Assembly (NCBI RefSeq): GCF_003813905.1
Contig: NZ_RPFJ01000002.1
Location: forward strand, 310,001 to 374,000
Reading direction: 5' to 3'
Length of the DNA: 64,000 nt
DNA from: Aureibaculum marinum
GTDB lineage: Bacteria > Bacteroidota > Bacteroidia > Flavobacteriales > Flavobacteriaceae
Under the pieces are notes generated by a model. It was given only the letters and a program-made list of their open reading frames with translations. It was not told the origin of the DNA and ran no database searches. Numbering within the stretch: position 1 is the stretch's first letter; each line of letters starts with the position of its first letter. Position numbers and translations under genes: made by a program. Below are positions 26,620 through 38,241 of the stretch, piece by piece.

Positions 26620-28527
26620 ATGAGTAACTACAGCATCAAACATTTAGAAGAGTACTATCAAGTCTACAGAAAATCTATCAGAGACCCTGAAAATTTCTGG
26701 TCAGAAATCGCTGAAGAACATTTTATGTGGCATAAAAAATGGGACAATGTGTTACGTTGGGATTTTTCAAAACCAGAAATAAAATGGTTTGAAGGAGCTA
26801 AACTAAATATTACTGAAAATTGTATTGATAGACATTTAGCTACAAAAGGTGATAAAACTGCTATCCTTTTTGAGCCAAATAACCCTAACGAAGACGCACA
26901 ACACATAACATATAAGAGATTACATGAACGTGTAAATCAACTTGCCAATGTATTAAAAGATCATGGTATTAAAAAGGGAGACAGAGTTTGTATTTATTTA
27001 CCAATGATTCCTGAATTAGCCATCTCACTATTGGCTTGTGCCAGAATAGGAGCCATACATTCCGTAGTCTTTGCAGGATTTTCTTCCAATGCTTTATCTA
27101 CAAGAATTAATGATAGCGACTGTAAAATGGTAATTACAGCAGACGGTTCATATAGAGGATCCAAAACAATAGATTTAAAAGGTATTGTTGATGTAGCTCT
27201 AGAAGATTGTCCTTCTATTAAAAATGTGTTGGTAGTTAACAGAATCAACTCAAAAATAGAAATGAAAGAAGGTCGAGACCAATGGTTACAACCTCTTCTA
27301 GACAAAGCTTCAAAAGAGTGTAAAGCCGAAATTATGGATGCGGAAGATCCTTTATTTATACTCTACACTTCTGGATCAACGGGTAAACCTAAAGGTATGG
27401 TTCATACCACAGCCGGATATATGGTTTACACCGCTTACACTTTTAAAAACGTGTTTCAATATAGAGAAAATGATGTATATTGGTGTACTGCAGATATCGG
27501 TTGGATTACAGGTCATAGTTATATTGTTTATGGTCCTTTAGCAAATGGAGCCACAACTGTTATGTTTGAAGGGATACCTAGTTATCCTGACTTTGGGAGA
27601 TTTTGGGAGATAATTGCCAAACATAAAATTAATCAATTTTATACTGCTCCAACAGCAATTAGAGCTTTGGCAAAACAAAACATTGATTTCGCAGAAAAAC
27701 ATGATTTGTCTTCAATAAAAGTTTTAGGTTCTGTTGGAGAACCTATAAACGAAGAAGCATGGCACTGGTATAATGATATTATAGGAAAAAAGAAAAGCCC
27801 TATTGTTGATACTTGGTGGCAAACAGAAACTGGTGGCATAATGATTACTCCACTGCCATATGTTACTCCAACAAAACCCACATACGCAACGCTGCCTTTC
27901 CCTGGAATACAACCTACTTTAATGGATGAAAATGGTCAAGAAATTAAAGGAAATCAAGTAGACGGGAGATTGTGTATTAAGTTTCCTTGGCCTTCTATGG
28001 CTAGAACCATTTGGGGAAATCATCAACGCTATAAAGACACTTACTTTACAGCATTTAAAGATAAATATTTTACAGGTGATGGTGCCTTACGTGACGAAGT
28101 AGGATATTACAGAATTACTGGTAGAGTAGATGATGTTATTATTGTTTCTGGACATAATTTAGGTACAGCACCTATTGAAGATGCTATTAATGAGCACCCA
28201 GCAGTTGCCGAATCTGCCATTGTCGGTTTCCCTCATGACATAAAAGGAAATGCACTTTATGGTTATGTTATTTTGAAAGAAACAGGAGAAAGTAGAGATC
28301 ATAATAACCTAAGAAACGAAATTAACCAAAATATTACAGAACACGTTGGTCCAATAGCCAAATTAGATAAAATTCAATTTACCAAAGGATTACCTAAAAC
28401 ACGATCAGGTAAAATTATGCGTAGAATTTTACGTAAAATTGCCAGTAGAGAGATGGACAGTTTAGGCGATACATCTACGTTAGTAAACCCAGAAGTGGTT
28501 GAAGACATTAAGAACAATGTCATTTAA
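26620..28527 (+). CDS. acs: Acetyl-CoA synthetase (AMP-forming)
   Basis: Acs activates acetate with ATP and CoA. The 635-residue protein has the core motifs YTSGSTGKPKGMVHTTAGY, WWQTETGG, YYRITGRVDDVIIVSG and, near the C-terminus, PKTRSGKIMRRILRKIA with the acetylatable lysine. One residue is unusual: the block usually reads SGHRLGT, but here it is SGHNLGT (Asn513), so the arginine that contacts the adenylate phosphate in the Salmonella enzyme is absent. The rest of the active site looks complete. A strong terminator follows, and the symporter genes upstream suggest an acetate uptake and activation unit. Confidence 0.95.
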   Translation: MSNYSIKHLEEYYQVYRKSIRDPENFWSEIAEEHFMWHKKWDNVLRWDFSKPEIKWFEGAKLNITENCIDRHLATKGDKTAILFEPNNPNEDAQHITYKRLHERVNQLANVLKDHGIKKGDRVCIYLPMIPELAISLLACARIGAIHSVVFAGFSSNALSTRINDSDCKMVITADGSYRGSKTIDLKGIVDVALEDCPSIKNVLVVNRINSKIEMKEGRDQWLQPLLDKASKECKAEIMDAEDPLFILYTSGSTGKPKGMVHTTAGYMVYTAYTFKNVFQYRENDVYWCTADIGWITGHSYIVYGPLANGATTVMFEGIPSYPDFGRFWEIIAKHKINQFYTAPTAIRALAKQNIDFAEKHDLSSIKVLGSVGEPINEEAWHWYNDIIGKKKSPIVDTWWQTETGGIMITPLPYVTPTKPTYATLPFPGIQPTLMDENGQEIKGNQVDGRLCIKFPWPSMARTIWGNHQRYKDTYFTAFKDKYFTGDGALRDEVGYYRITGRVDDVIIVSGHNLGTAPIEDAINEHPAVAESAIVGFPHDIKGNALYGYVILKETGESRDHNNLRNEINQNITEHVGPIAKLDKIQFTKGLPKTRSGKIMRRILRKIASREMDSLGDTSTLVNPEVVEDIKNNVI

Positions 28528-28559
28528 CAGATTTTTGATTTTAATTAAAACCTTTCTAA

Positions 28560-28600
28560 TAACTAACAACAGATGTACATCTGCTGTTAGTTATTTTTTT
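28560..28600 (+). terminator. Rho-independent terminator of acs
   Basis: A 17-base arm beginning TAACTAACAACAGATG pairs with its near-perfect reverse complement (one mismatch) and is followed by seven T. It starts 33 bases past the acs stop codon. Confidence 0.88.
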
Positions 28601-28725
28601 AATATACTATTTTTCAACAACCGTCATTTACAACACCAAATTAAACAACTGTATTTCAATGCATTATTAAATTGTTTTTATCTAAAAATTAGGATTTACC
28701 ATCAATTTTTTGTATATTGCCAGAT

Positions 28726-29097
28726 ATGATAGCAATTGATAAAACAGAGAATCAGGAATTATTAAAAGAATCCGTTACCTATGTGGAAAATTTAGGTTTT
28801 AAAAATATTAAAGCGGATTTAGAAGGATATGAAACACCTAAATCATATCATCAAAAAGGTACAGACTTTACTGTAACCCCAGATATTGTTGGTGAAAAAG
28901 CAGGTAGAAAACACTATTTTGAAGTGAGTTTAAAATCTGCCGAACCAAAAAAGTTAAAATCTAAATGGCGTTTTCTAGAAGTATTAACAAGGATGAAAGA
29001 TAATCGCTTTAAAATTATCACTTACAGAGGACATTATAAATTTACTGAAGATATGATGCAAGACATCAACTTAGACAAAAATTTAATTAAACTATAA
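28726..29097 (+). CDS. Conserved hypothetical protein, possible PD-(D/E)xK-like fold
   Basis: I do not recognise this 123-residue protein with certainty. It has an N-terminal helix, then KGTDFTVTPDIVG, then KHYFEVSLKSAE, a charged helix and a final strand RFKIITYRGHY. The order helix, strand with Asp, strand with Glu and Lys, helix, strand resembles small restriction-endonuclease-like nucleases, but the catalytic lysine is not in the canonical E-x-K position. I chose the ATG at 28726 over a TTG nine bases upstream. A terminator follows the stop, so it is a single-gene unit. Confidence 0.6.
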   Translation: MIAIDKTENQELLKESVTYVENLGFKNIKADLEGYETPKSYHQKGTDFTVTPDIVGEKAGRKHYFEVSLKSAEPKKLKSKWRFLEVLTRMKDNRFKIITYRGHYKFTEDMMQDINLDKNLIKL

Positions 29098-29125
29098 ATT
29101 AGTACCAACTTTAATTATCTAACTT

Positions 29126-29156
29126 AAATACCCCTAAGTATCGGGGTATTTTTTTT
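29126..29156 (+). terminator. Rho-independent terminator
   Basis: AAATACCCC (29126-29134) pairs with GGGGTATTT (29143-29151) across an eight-base loop, followed by further T. It lies 28 bases after the stop of the hypothetical gene and touches the end of the convergent mscL. Confidence 0.85.
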
Positions 29157-29601
29157 AATTTACTTTTCTTTTAAGCAGCTCATTTTGTTCTTTCATTAAA
29201 TCTGTTAAGTCAGATAACAACTCAATATCTTTAGGTGTTACCACTGTTTTATCAGTTGTATCTTGAGCTTTATACCTTAATCTATTCATAAATTTAACAA
29301 CGATAAAAACAGTAAATCCAATAATAAAAAAATCTAAAAAAGCTTCAAAAAGAGCACCATATCCTAAAGCAATTTGTTCGTTAATAATTTCACCTGCTTT
29401 ATTTTTCTCTGCTTCTCTTAAAATTAAGATTTTATCACTAAAATTTATACCATTGGTTAAATAAGTTAAGGGAGGCATCAACACTTTTTTTACAAGCACA
29501 TCAATCACTTTATTAAAAGATGCACCAATAATAACACCGATAGCCATATCCATCATATTACCTTTAACTGCAAATTCTTTAAACTCTTTAAGTAAATCCA
29601 T
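29155..29601 (-). CDS. mscL: Large-conductance mechanosensitive channel
   Basis: MscL opens under membrane tension to release solutes during osmotic downshock. The 148-residue protein has the N-terminal amphipathic helix, TM1 with GNMMDMAIGVIIGASFNKVI, a periplasmic loop, TM2 around residues 75-105 (FEAFLDFFIIGFTVFIVVKF) and a C-terminal cytoplasmic helix. It is transcribed alone. Confidence 0.95.
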   Translation of the reverse strand: MDLLKEFKEFAVKGNMMDMAIGVIIGASFNKVIDVLVKKVLMPPLTYLTNGINFSDKILILREAEKNKAGEIINEQIALGYGALFEAFLDFFIIGFTVFIVVKFMNRLRYKAQDTTDKTVVTPKDIELLSDLTDLMKEQNELLKRKVN

Positions 29602-30035
29602 AGTTCTGTTGTAATTTATTAGTACAAAAATGCTGTATTTATAAATAGCTAAGTATCATATAGTTCATAGTTGTTATATACTATATAACTCCACCAAAAT
29701 CCAACATAGACTTTCTAATTCTATAATTTTGTAAATATACCTTAATAAAATTATGCTATAAAAATGCTTTAAGAATTGTTTTTGTTTAAATAAAAGTTTT
29801 TTTGAGAATTAATCTTCTTTTATAGAATACCCAAATTAATGTTATAACCTCTGAGAATAGAATTTTTTAATAGCTGTAACTAAATCATTATGAAACATTA
29901 ATTTATTTTTTTTCAAACATTTATAATGATTTTGGTTAAAGTGACATACATGTAATACTATAACTATATACTTAAAGAAAAAACCCTTAATAAGAAGGCT
30001 TATTAAGGGTTTTTCCAATTAAAAACAGAAAATTA
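29602..30035. other. Intergenic region upstream of mscL
   Basis: These 434 bases carry no convincing gene. Visible are a palindrome GTTATATA-C-TATATAAC at 29673-29689, about 70 bases upstream of mscL, and a terminator at 29978-30017. The rest is AT-rich and featureless. Confidence 0.6.
29978..30017 (-). terminator. Terminator of the DUF5522-hutU-lipoprotein operon
   Basis: A perfect 13-base-pair stem (AAACCCTTAATAA at 29981-29993 with its complement at 30000-30012, six-base loop) is flanked by A and T runs, so it could work on both strands. It sits 19 bases after the lipoprotein stop. Confidence 0.85.
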
Positions 30036-30587
30036 CTATTCTATCACTGGCGGATATTCAGCCATAATTTCTGTTACAAATTCTTTTATACGTGTCTCTT
30101 TTTTAGAAATATCTCTAGAAGAAACTAATGCACCTGTCCCCATACCTTGCCAGGCTAATTCTTTTTTCTTTGCATCTATTAAGTCTATAAATAATGTGCC
30201 TTCAGTAGAGCTAGTTACATTAGAATAAGCTCCCATACCAAATCCATAAGGACCAAATCCACCATAATACCAAGGATACCATCCGTAATATCTATTATTA
30301 TATACATTAATTTTTTCTCTAGACTTAGTAAAAATGTTTACTAGCAAATCAGGATTTTCAGATTTTGTAAAACCCTTTGCTAATAAATCAGCCTCAACAG
30401 CTCGTAATATTCTACGTTTGTCTAAATCAGAGATATCAACTTTATCAATTCCTTTTTTATAAAAAGCAAAGGTTTTATATTGGTTAAAATCTTTCTGTTT
30501 ATCATAATCAGAAGATACTTTAACCGATGCACAAGAGGATACTAAAAAAAGCACCACACCTACCGAAAGTAATTTTAAATATTTCAT
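30036..30587 (-). CDS. DUF4136-family lipoprotein
   Basis: The 183-residue protein has a lipoprotein signal (lipobox VSSC, Cys19) and the DUF4136 pattern: KVSSDYDKQKDFNQYKTFAF near the start, ADLLAKGFTKSENPDLLVNI, a Tyr/Gly/Trp-rich loop at about residues 98-118, and the GTLFIDLIDAKKKELAWQG strand. It should be anchored to the periplasmic side of a membrane. Its role is unknown. It starts 20 bases after the hutU stop and therefore belongs to the same operon. Confidence 0.88.
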   Translation of the reverse strand: MKYLKLLSVGVVLFLVSSCASVKVSSDYDKQKDFNQYKTFAFYKKGIDKVDISDLDKRRILRAVEADLLAKGFTKSENPDLLVNIFTKSREKINVYNNRYYGWYPWYYGGFGPYGFGMGAYSNVTSSTEGTLFIDLIDAKKKELAWQGMGTGALVSSRDISKKETRIKEFVTEIMAEYPPVIE

Positions 30588-30607
30588 AAACTTTAATTTT
30601 TCACAAA

Positions 30608-32599
30608 TTATTCCAATAATTTATCATCAACTAGATTTGGAAGTGTAACCTTTAAATTTGGTTCTAATTCCATAGCTCTTTTAATAGCAAATATAGCTTC
30701 CTTATTTCGAGCCCAACTTCGTCTTGCAATACCGTTATTTACATCCCAAAAAAGCATTGATTTTAAACGGTATTCAGATTCTTTACTACCATCAAGAACC
30801 ATGCCGAAACCACCATTTATAACTTCTCCCCATCCAACTCCACCACCATTATGAATAGAAACCCAAGTAGCACCTCTAAAACTATCTCCTATAACGTTTT
30901 GGATAGACATATCTGCTGTAAATTTAGATCCATCATAAATATTAGATGTTTCTCTAAAAGGTGAATCTGTACCAGAAACATCATGATGATCTCTACCTAA
31001 AACAACTGGTCCAATTTCTCCTTTAGCAATAGCATCATTAAAGGCTTTGGCTATTTTTATACGTCCTTCAGCATCTGCATATAAAATACGAGCTTGAGAA
31101 CCTACTACCAATTTATTTTCTTGTGCTCCTTTAATCCACTTTATATTATCTGCCATTTGCTGCTGTATTTCTTTTGGAGAATGTTGAATCATTTCTTCTA
31201 ATACTTTACATGCAATAGCATCTGTTTTTTCTAAATCTTCACATTTTGCCGACACACAAACCCAACGAAAAGGCCCAAAACCATAATCAAAACACATTGG
31301 CCCCATAATATCTTGAACATAACTATTGTATTTAAAATCAATACCATTTTCAGCCATAATATCAGCACCAGCTCTAGAAGCTTCTAACAAAAATGCATTT
31401 CCATAATCAAAAAAATAAGTACCATTTTTGGTATGTTTATTAATAGCATCAGTTTGACGTCGAAGACTTTCTTGAACTTTCTTTTTAAATAACTCAGGCT
31501 GGTCAACCATCATTTTATTAGCTTGTTCAAAAGACACATCGACAGGGTAATAACCTCCCGCCCAAGGATTATGTAATGAGGTTTGATCTGAGCCTAAATC
31601 AATATAAATATTTTCATCATAAAATTTTTCCCAAACATTAACCACATTACCATTATAGGCGATAGAAACAATTTCTTTTTTTTGCTTAGCTTTTTTAACG
31701 CGTTTTACAAGTTCTTCTAAATCGTCTATTACCTCATCTACCCAACCTTGCGAATGTCTAGTTTCTACAGCTTTATTATTAACTTCTGCACACACTGTAA
31801 TACACCCTGCTATATTACCAGCTTTGGGTTGTGCACCACTCATTCCGCCAAGACCTGAAGTAACAAAAAGTTTTCCTGACAAATCTTCTGATTGTTTTGC
31901 TATTTTTCTTCCAACATTTAGTACTGTAATTGTAGTACCATGCACAATGCCTTGCGAACCGATATACATAAAACTACCGGCCGTCATTTGTCCATACTGG
32001 GTTACCCCTAACGCATTAAACTTCTCCCAATCATCTTGTTTTGAATAGTTTGAAATCATCATACCATTTGTAACAACAACTCTAGGAGCATTTTTATGCG
32101 ATGGAAATAACCCCATCGGATGGCCAGAATACATTACTAAAGTTTGTTCATCGTTCATTTGAGCTAAATACTGCATCGTTAATAAATATTGTGCCCAATT
32201 TTGAAAAACAGCTCCATTACCACCATAAGTAATTAATTCGTCAGGATGTTGTGCTACTGCATTATCCAAATTATTCTGAATCATATGCATAATGGCTTTT
32301 GCCTGAAGAGATTTTCCTGGATAATCTTCAATTGGTCTAGCGTACATTTTATAATCAGGTCTAAAACGATACATATAAATTCGACCATAAGATTCTAATT
32401 CATCTTTAAATTCCGTAACTAATTCTTTATGAAACTTAACATCAAAATATCGTAACGCATTTTTTACTGCCAACTTTTTCTCTTCTTCAGATAAAATACA
32501 CTTACGTTTTGGTGCATGGTTTATTTCTGAATCATAAGTTTTGTGATTAGGAAGATGGTCCGGAATTCCTTGAAGTATTTGTTGCTGAAAATTATTCAT
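30608..32599 (-). CDS. hutU: Urocanate hydratase
   Basis: Urocanase hydrates urocanate to imidazolonepropionate in histidine breakdown using tightly bound NAD+. From the ATG at 32599 the protein has 663 residues, roughly 100 more than the Pseudomonas enzyme. Conserved blocks include LITYGGNGAVFQNW, the NAD-binding SGLGGMSGAQPKAG (248-261), YPVDVSF, and MCFDYGFGPFRWVC near the active site. An in-frame TTG 12 bases upstream is less likely as a start. The other histidine genes (hutH, hutI, hutG) are not in the window. Confidence 0.95.
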   Translation of the reverse strand: MNNFQQQILQGIPDHLPNHKTYDSEINHAPKRKCILSEEEKKLAVKNALRYFDVKFHKELVTEFKDELESYGRIYMYRFRPDYKMYARPIEDYPGKSLQAKAIMHMIQNNLDNAVAQHPDELITYGGNGAVFQNWAQYLLTMQYLAQMNDEQTLVMYSGHPMGLFPSHKNAPRVVVTNGMMISNYSKQDDWEKFNALGVTQYGQMTAGSFMYIGSQGIVHGTTITVLNVGRKIAKQSEDLSGKLFVTSGLGGMSGAQPKAGNIAGCITVCAEVNNKAVETRHSQGWVDEVIDDLEELVKRVKKAKQKKEIVSIAYNGNVVNVWEKFYDENIYIDLGSDQTSLHNPWAGGYYPVDVSFEQANKMMVDQPELFKKKVQESLRRQTDAINKHTKNGTYFFDYGNAFLLEASRAGADIMAENGIDFKYNSYVQDIMGPMCFDYGFGPFRWVCVSAKCEDLEKTDAIACKVLEEMIQHSPKEIQQQMADNIKWIKGAQENKLVVGSQARILYADAEGRIKIAKAFNDAIAKGEIGPVVLGRDHHDVSGTDSPFRETSNIYDGSKFTADMSIQNVIGDSFRGATWVSIHNGGGVGWGEVINGGFGMVLDGSKESEYRLKSMLFWDVNNGIARRSWARNKEAIFAIKRAMELEPNLKVTLPNLVDDKLLE

Positions 32600-32648
32600 A
32601 TTTATTAGCAATTCATTAAATAACTATTATGCCAATCAATTACCCGAT

Positions 32649-32816
<168 letters not shown>

Positions 32817-32862
32817 TTAATTATGATGTAAATTTACCATAAAAATCATTAAATAAATTCAC

Positions 32863-32870
32863 TATTTTCG
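32863..32870 (+). promoter_or_regulatory. Candidate -7 element of the ACC-deaminase-like gene
   Basis: TATTTTCG differs from TAnnTTTG at one position and lies seven bases before the ATG, so the transcript would be almost leaderless. Confidence 0.3.
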
Positions 32871-32877
32871 CCATACC

Positions 32878-33786
32878 ATGAATTTTAAAATTAATAGTAG
32901 AAATCAGACGGTACAATTTCATTTACTTAATGATATTGAAGTTGTTATAAAACGTGAAGACGAAATTCACCCTCATATTTCTGGTAATAAATATAGAAAA
33001 TTAAAGTATAATATTATTGCTGCTAAAAATCAAGGGATTAATACGTTATTGACTTTTGGAGGTGCTTATTCTAATCATATTGCTGCAACAGCTGCCGCAG
33101 GAGCTGAATTCGGATTTAAAACTATTGGTATTATTAGAGGTGAGGAGATAGTAACAAAAATTGACGAAAATCCCACATTGAGTTTTGCTCAAAATTGCGG
33201 GATGAAATTTAAGTTTATTACACGAAGTTTATACCGTGAAAAAGAAAACTCAGCGTTTATTGAAAGTTTAAAAAAGGAATTTGGTACTTTTTATAGATTG
33301 CCAGAAGGAGGAACAAATGAGTTAGCTATAAGAGGATGTGAAGAAATTTTAACAATTGAAGATAAAAGCTTTGATTATATTTGCACAGCTGTAGGAACTG
33401 GAGGAACTATTGCTGGTATTATAAACAGTGCCTATCCTCATCAAAAAGTAATAGGATTTCCTTCTTTAAAGGGTGATTTTTTACATGATGAAATTGCCAA
33501 ATGGACAACTAAAACGAATTGGGAGTTAGAAACCAACTATCATTTTGGAGGTTATGGCAAAATAAATAATAATCTTATTACGTTTATAAATAAATTTAAA
33601 GAGAAAACTAGTATTCCCCTAGATCCTATTTATACTGGTAAAATGCTCTATGGAATTGTTGATATGATTCAAAATTTAACCTTCGACAAAGGAAGTAAAA
33701 TACTTGCTATTCACACAGGAGGTTTACAGGGAATTGAAGGCATGAACAAACTCTTAAAACAAAAGAAAACACTACAAATAATTTAA
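32878..33786 (+). CDS. 1-aminocyclopropane-1-carboxylate deaminase / D-cysteine desulfhydrase family protein
   Basis: The 302-residue protein is a fold-type II PLP enzyme. The PLP lysine is Lys38 in HISGNKYRKLKYN; the GGAYSNHIAATAA block binds the substrate carboxylate and GTGGTIAGI the PLP phosphate. The family contains ACC deaminases, D-cysteine desulfhydrases and related D-amino-acid enzymes, and the sequence alone does not tell these apart. The next gene starts one base after its stop. Confidence 0.88.
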   Translation: MNFKINSRNQTVQFHLLNDIEVVIKREDEIHPHISGNKYRKLKYNIIAAKNQGINTLLTFGGAYSNHIAATAAAGAEFGFKTIGIIRGEEIVTKIDENPTLSFAQNCGMKFKFITRSLYREKENSAFIESLKKEFGTFYRLPEGGTNELAIRGCEEILTIEDKSFDYICTAVGTGGTIAGIINSAYPHQKVIGFPSLKGDFLHDEIAKWTTKTNWELETNYHFGGYGKINNNLITFINKFKEKTSIPLDPIYTGKMLYGIVDMIQNLTFDKGSKILAIHTGGLQGIEGMNKLLKQKKTLQII

Positions 33787-33787
33787 A

Positions 33788-34612
33788 ATGAGATATTTAA
33801 AGATATTTCTTAGCATTGGTATTATAGGTTTATTAGCAAGTTGTGGTTCACATAAAAAAACAAGTAGCTATAACACACAAACCAAAGTTATTAAAAGAAC
33901 TCCTACTCCAGTAAAAATTCAAAAAATTGACGAAGCAGATATTATTCATGAAGATTTAGTTCGTCGTAAACCACATTTGAATAAAACCACACTAGATTAT
34001 ATTGATGAATATAATGACATTGCCATATTAGAAATGATTTCCTACAAAATACCGGCTAGTATTACATTAGCTCAAGGAATTTTAGAATCTAATAGTGGCC
34101 GAAGTAGGTTATCTGTTAGAGCTAACAATCACTTTGGAATAAAATGCCATTCGAGTTGGGATGGAGGTCGCATTTACCACGATGATGATGCAAGACAAGA
34201 ATGTTTTAGAAAATACGAACATCCTTTAACTTCTTATAGAGATCACTCGCTATTTTTATTTGACAGAAAACGATATGCCAACTTATTTAATCTTAGAAAA
34301 ACTGATTATAAAGGGTGGGCAAAAGGTTTAAGAAAAGCAGGTTACGCTACTGACCCAAAATATCCATCAAAATTAATTACCCTTATTGAAACCTATGAAT
34401 TAGATAAATATGACAAGTTTGATGAAAGCTTTTTATATAATGGAAAAGTAATTGCGAAAACAAAAAACAAAGCTAAATATATTATTGTGGCTAAAGGTGA
34501 TACTTTATATTCCTTAGCTAAAGACTATGACTTAACTGTTGATAGATTAAAGTGGCTAAATGGCCTAAAGAATAACGATTTGTCTATTGGTCAAAAAATT
34601 TATATTGAATAA
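33788..34612 (+). CDS. LysM glucosaminidase lipoprotein
   Basis: The 274-residue protein starts with a lipoprotein signal (LLASC, Cys19). A GH73-type glucosaminidase domain spans about residues 60-205: the likely catalytic Glu is in ITLAQGILESNSGRSRL, followed by NNHFGIKCHSSWDGG and SYRDHSLFL. A LysM peptidoglycan-binding domain closes the protein (about 230-274; VAKGDTLYSLAKDY). It should cut the glycan strands of peptidoglycan from the outer membrane. Flagellar roles of this family do not apply, as no flagellar genes are seen. Confidence 0.92.
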   Translation: MRYLKIFLSIGIIGLLASCGSHKKTSSYNTQTKVIKRTPTPVKIQKIDEADIIHEDLVRRKPHLNKTTLDYIDEYNDIAILEMISYKIPASITLAQGILESNSGRSRLSVRANNHFGIKCHSSWDGGRIYHDDDARQECFRKYEHPLTSYRDHSLFLFDRKRYANLFNLRKTDYKGWAKGLRKAGYATDPKYPSKLITLIETYELDKYDKFDESFLYNGKVIAKTKNKAKYIIVAKGDTLYSLAKDYDLTVDRLKWLNGLKNNDLSIGQKIYIE

Positions 34613-34633
34613 TATAAAACATTTGCTACAAAA

Positions 34634-34673
34634 AAAAATCGTCATAGACGCTTAAATACCTATGACGATTTTT
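34634..34673. terminator. Bidirectional terminator
   Basis: A perfect 14-base-pair stem (34634-34647 with 34660-34673) has A-runs and T-runs on its outer sides. It lies between the convergent glucosaminidase and Spy-like genes and can serve both. Confidence 0.88.
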
Positions 34674-34692
34674 CAAAACTAAATTTAAATTA

Positions 34693-35166
34693 TTAATTTT
34701 TATTTGGTCTTTTTGGACCTTTTCTACCCTTATTATTTTTTTGCATTCTTCGCTCTCCTTGTCTTTTCATTTTTTCTCCTCTGCGTTTCATTGATGTTTT
34801 CCAAGTTTCATATTGTTCTTCACTCAAAATCTTTTTCATAGATTCTTGGCGAGCCAATAGCTCATCTAATCTAGATTTTTGTTTTTCATAAGAATTTCTA
34901 TCTGTTGGTTTTTCTCCTTTTTCACGTAAAGCCATCATTTCTTTTCTTCTTGCTTCACGTTTTACTGCTTGCTCTTTGTTTAAATCATATACTTTTTTTT
35001 GCTGAGCCTCAGTAAGGTCTAAATGTAAGGCCATTTTTTTTGTTTGTAATTCGGCCATTTGATCGGGGGTCATATCTGATTTATTAAACCCTTTTCTTTG
35101 ATGTTGTGCAAAAGCTCCTATGGTTATCAAAACCATAAAACCTCCAATTAAAATACTTTTTCTCAT
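34693..35166 (-). CDS. Spy/CpxP-like periplasmic protein
   Basis: I chose the ATG at 35166 because it starts a clean signal peptide (MRKSILIGGFMVLITIGAFA); a longer form from 35217 would bury that peptide. The mature part is helical and strongly basic, with an LTEAQQKKVYDLNKEQ segment and a second helix with LSEEQYETWKTSMKRR. These LTxxQ repeats are the mark of Spy/CpxP periplasmic chaperones and stress sensors. The Lys/Arg-rich tail (about 120-157) is unusual. Chaperone activity is inference. Confidence 0.72.
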   Translation of the reverse strand: MRKSILIGGFMVLITIGAFAQHQRKGFNKSDMTPDQMAELQTKKMALHLDLTEAQQKKVYDLNKEQAVKREARRKEMMALREKGEKPTDRNSYEKQKSRLDELLARQESMKKILSEEQYETWKTSMKRRGEKMKRQGERRMQKNNKGRKGPKRPNKN

Positions 35167-35383
35167 TGATATGTTATTTACATTAACTAATTTGATTTTT
35201 GTCTCTAAATTTTTCATCTCTTTAATTTTTAATAGTACACCCTTTTGACTAAGCCGGCTAAAAATAGTTTAATTAAAGCATTGATTTTAACATGAGATTA
35301 ACATTATAGAAAAAACAGCCCTTTAAATAACTTCTACATACAACTAGCCTCCACAAACCACAACCAACTAAAAAAACAGCATT

Positions 35384-38067
<2,684 letters not shown>

Positions 38068-38181
38068 TTAAGTTTAAAGGCTAAAATTAAGGAAATATTT
38101 TGGTATATATATGGTACGATAGAAGGTAGAGTTGATGAACTAAAAAACAATTTAATAGTCAAATCAATTCATACACGAACA

Positions 38182-38207
38182 GCTCAATTTTTTAAAAATA
38201 ATTGAGC
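38182..38207. repeat. Inverted repeat in the spacer between the DDAH-like gene and ligA
   Basis: GCTCAATT and AATTGAGC pair across a ten-base AT loop, 35 bases downstream of the DDAH-like stop on the minus strand. There is no T-run on either side, so it is not a standard terminator; it might be a protein-binding site or an RNA 3' end. Confidence 0.4.
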
Positions 38208-38241
38208 ATTCTTATCTTGCAAAATGAGTAATAAAAAATAA

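Noticed and set aside
28499-28729. 76-codon open frame after acs
   Set aside because: It runs through the acs terminator and its product is a Phe/Tyr-rich string without family features.
35167-35217. Longer N-terminus for the Spy-like protein
   Set aside because: A purine-rich AAAGAG precedes the upstream ATG, but the signal peptide would then lie 17 residues inside the protein.
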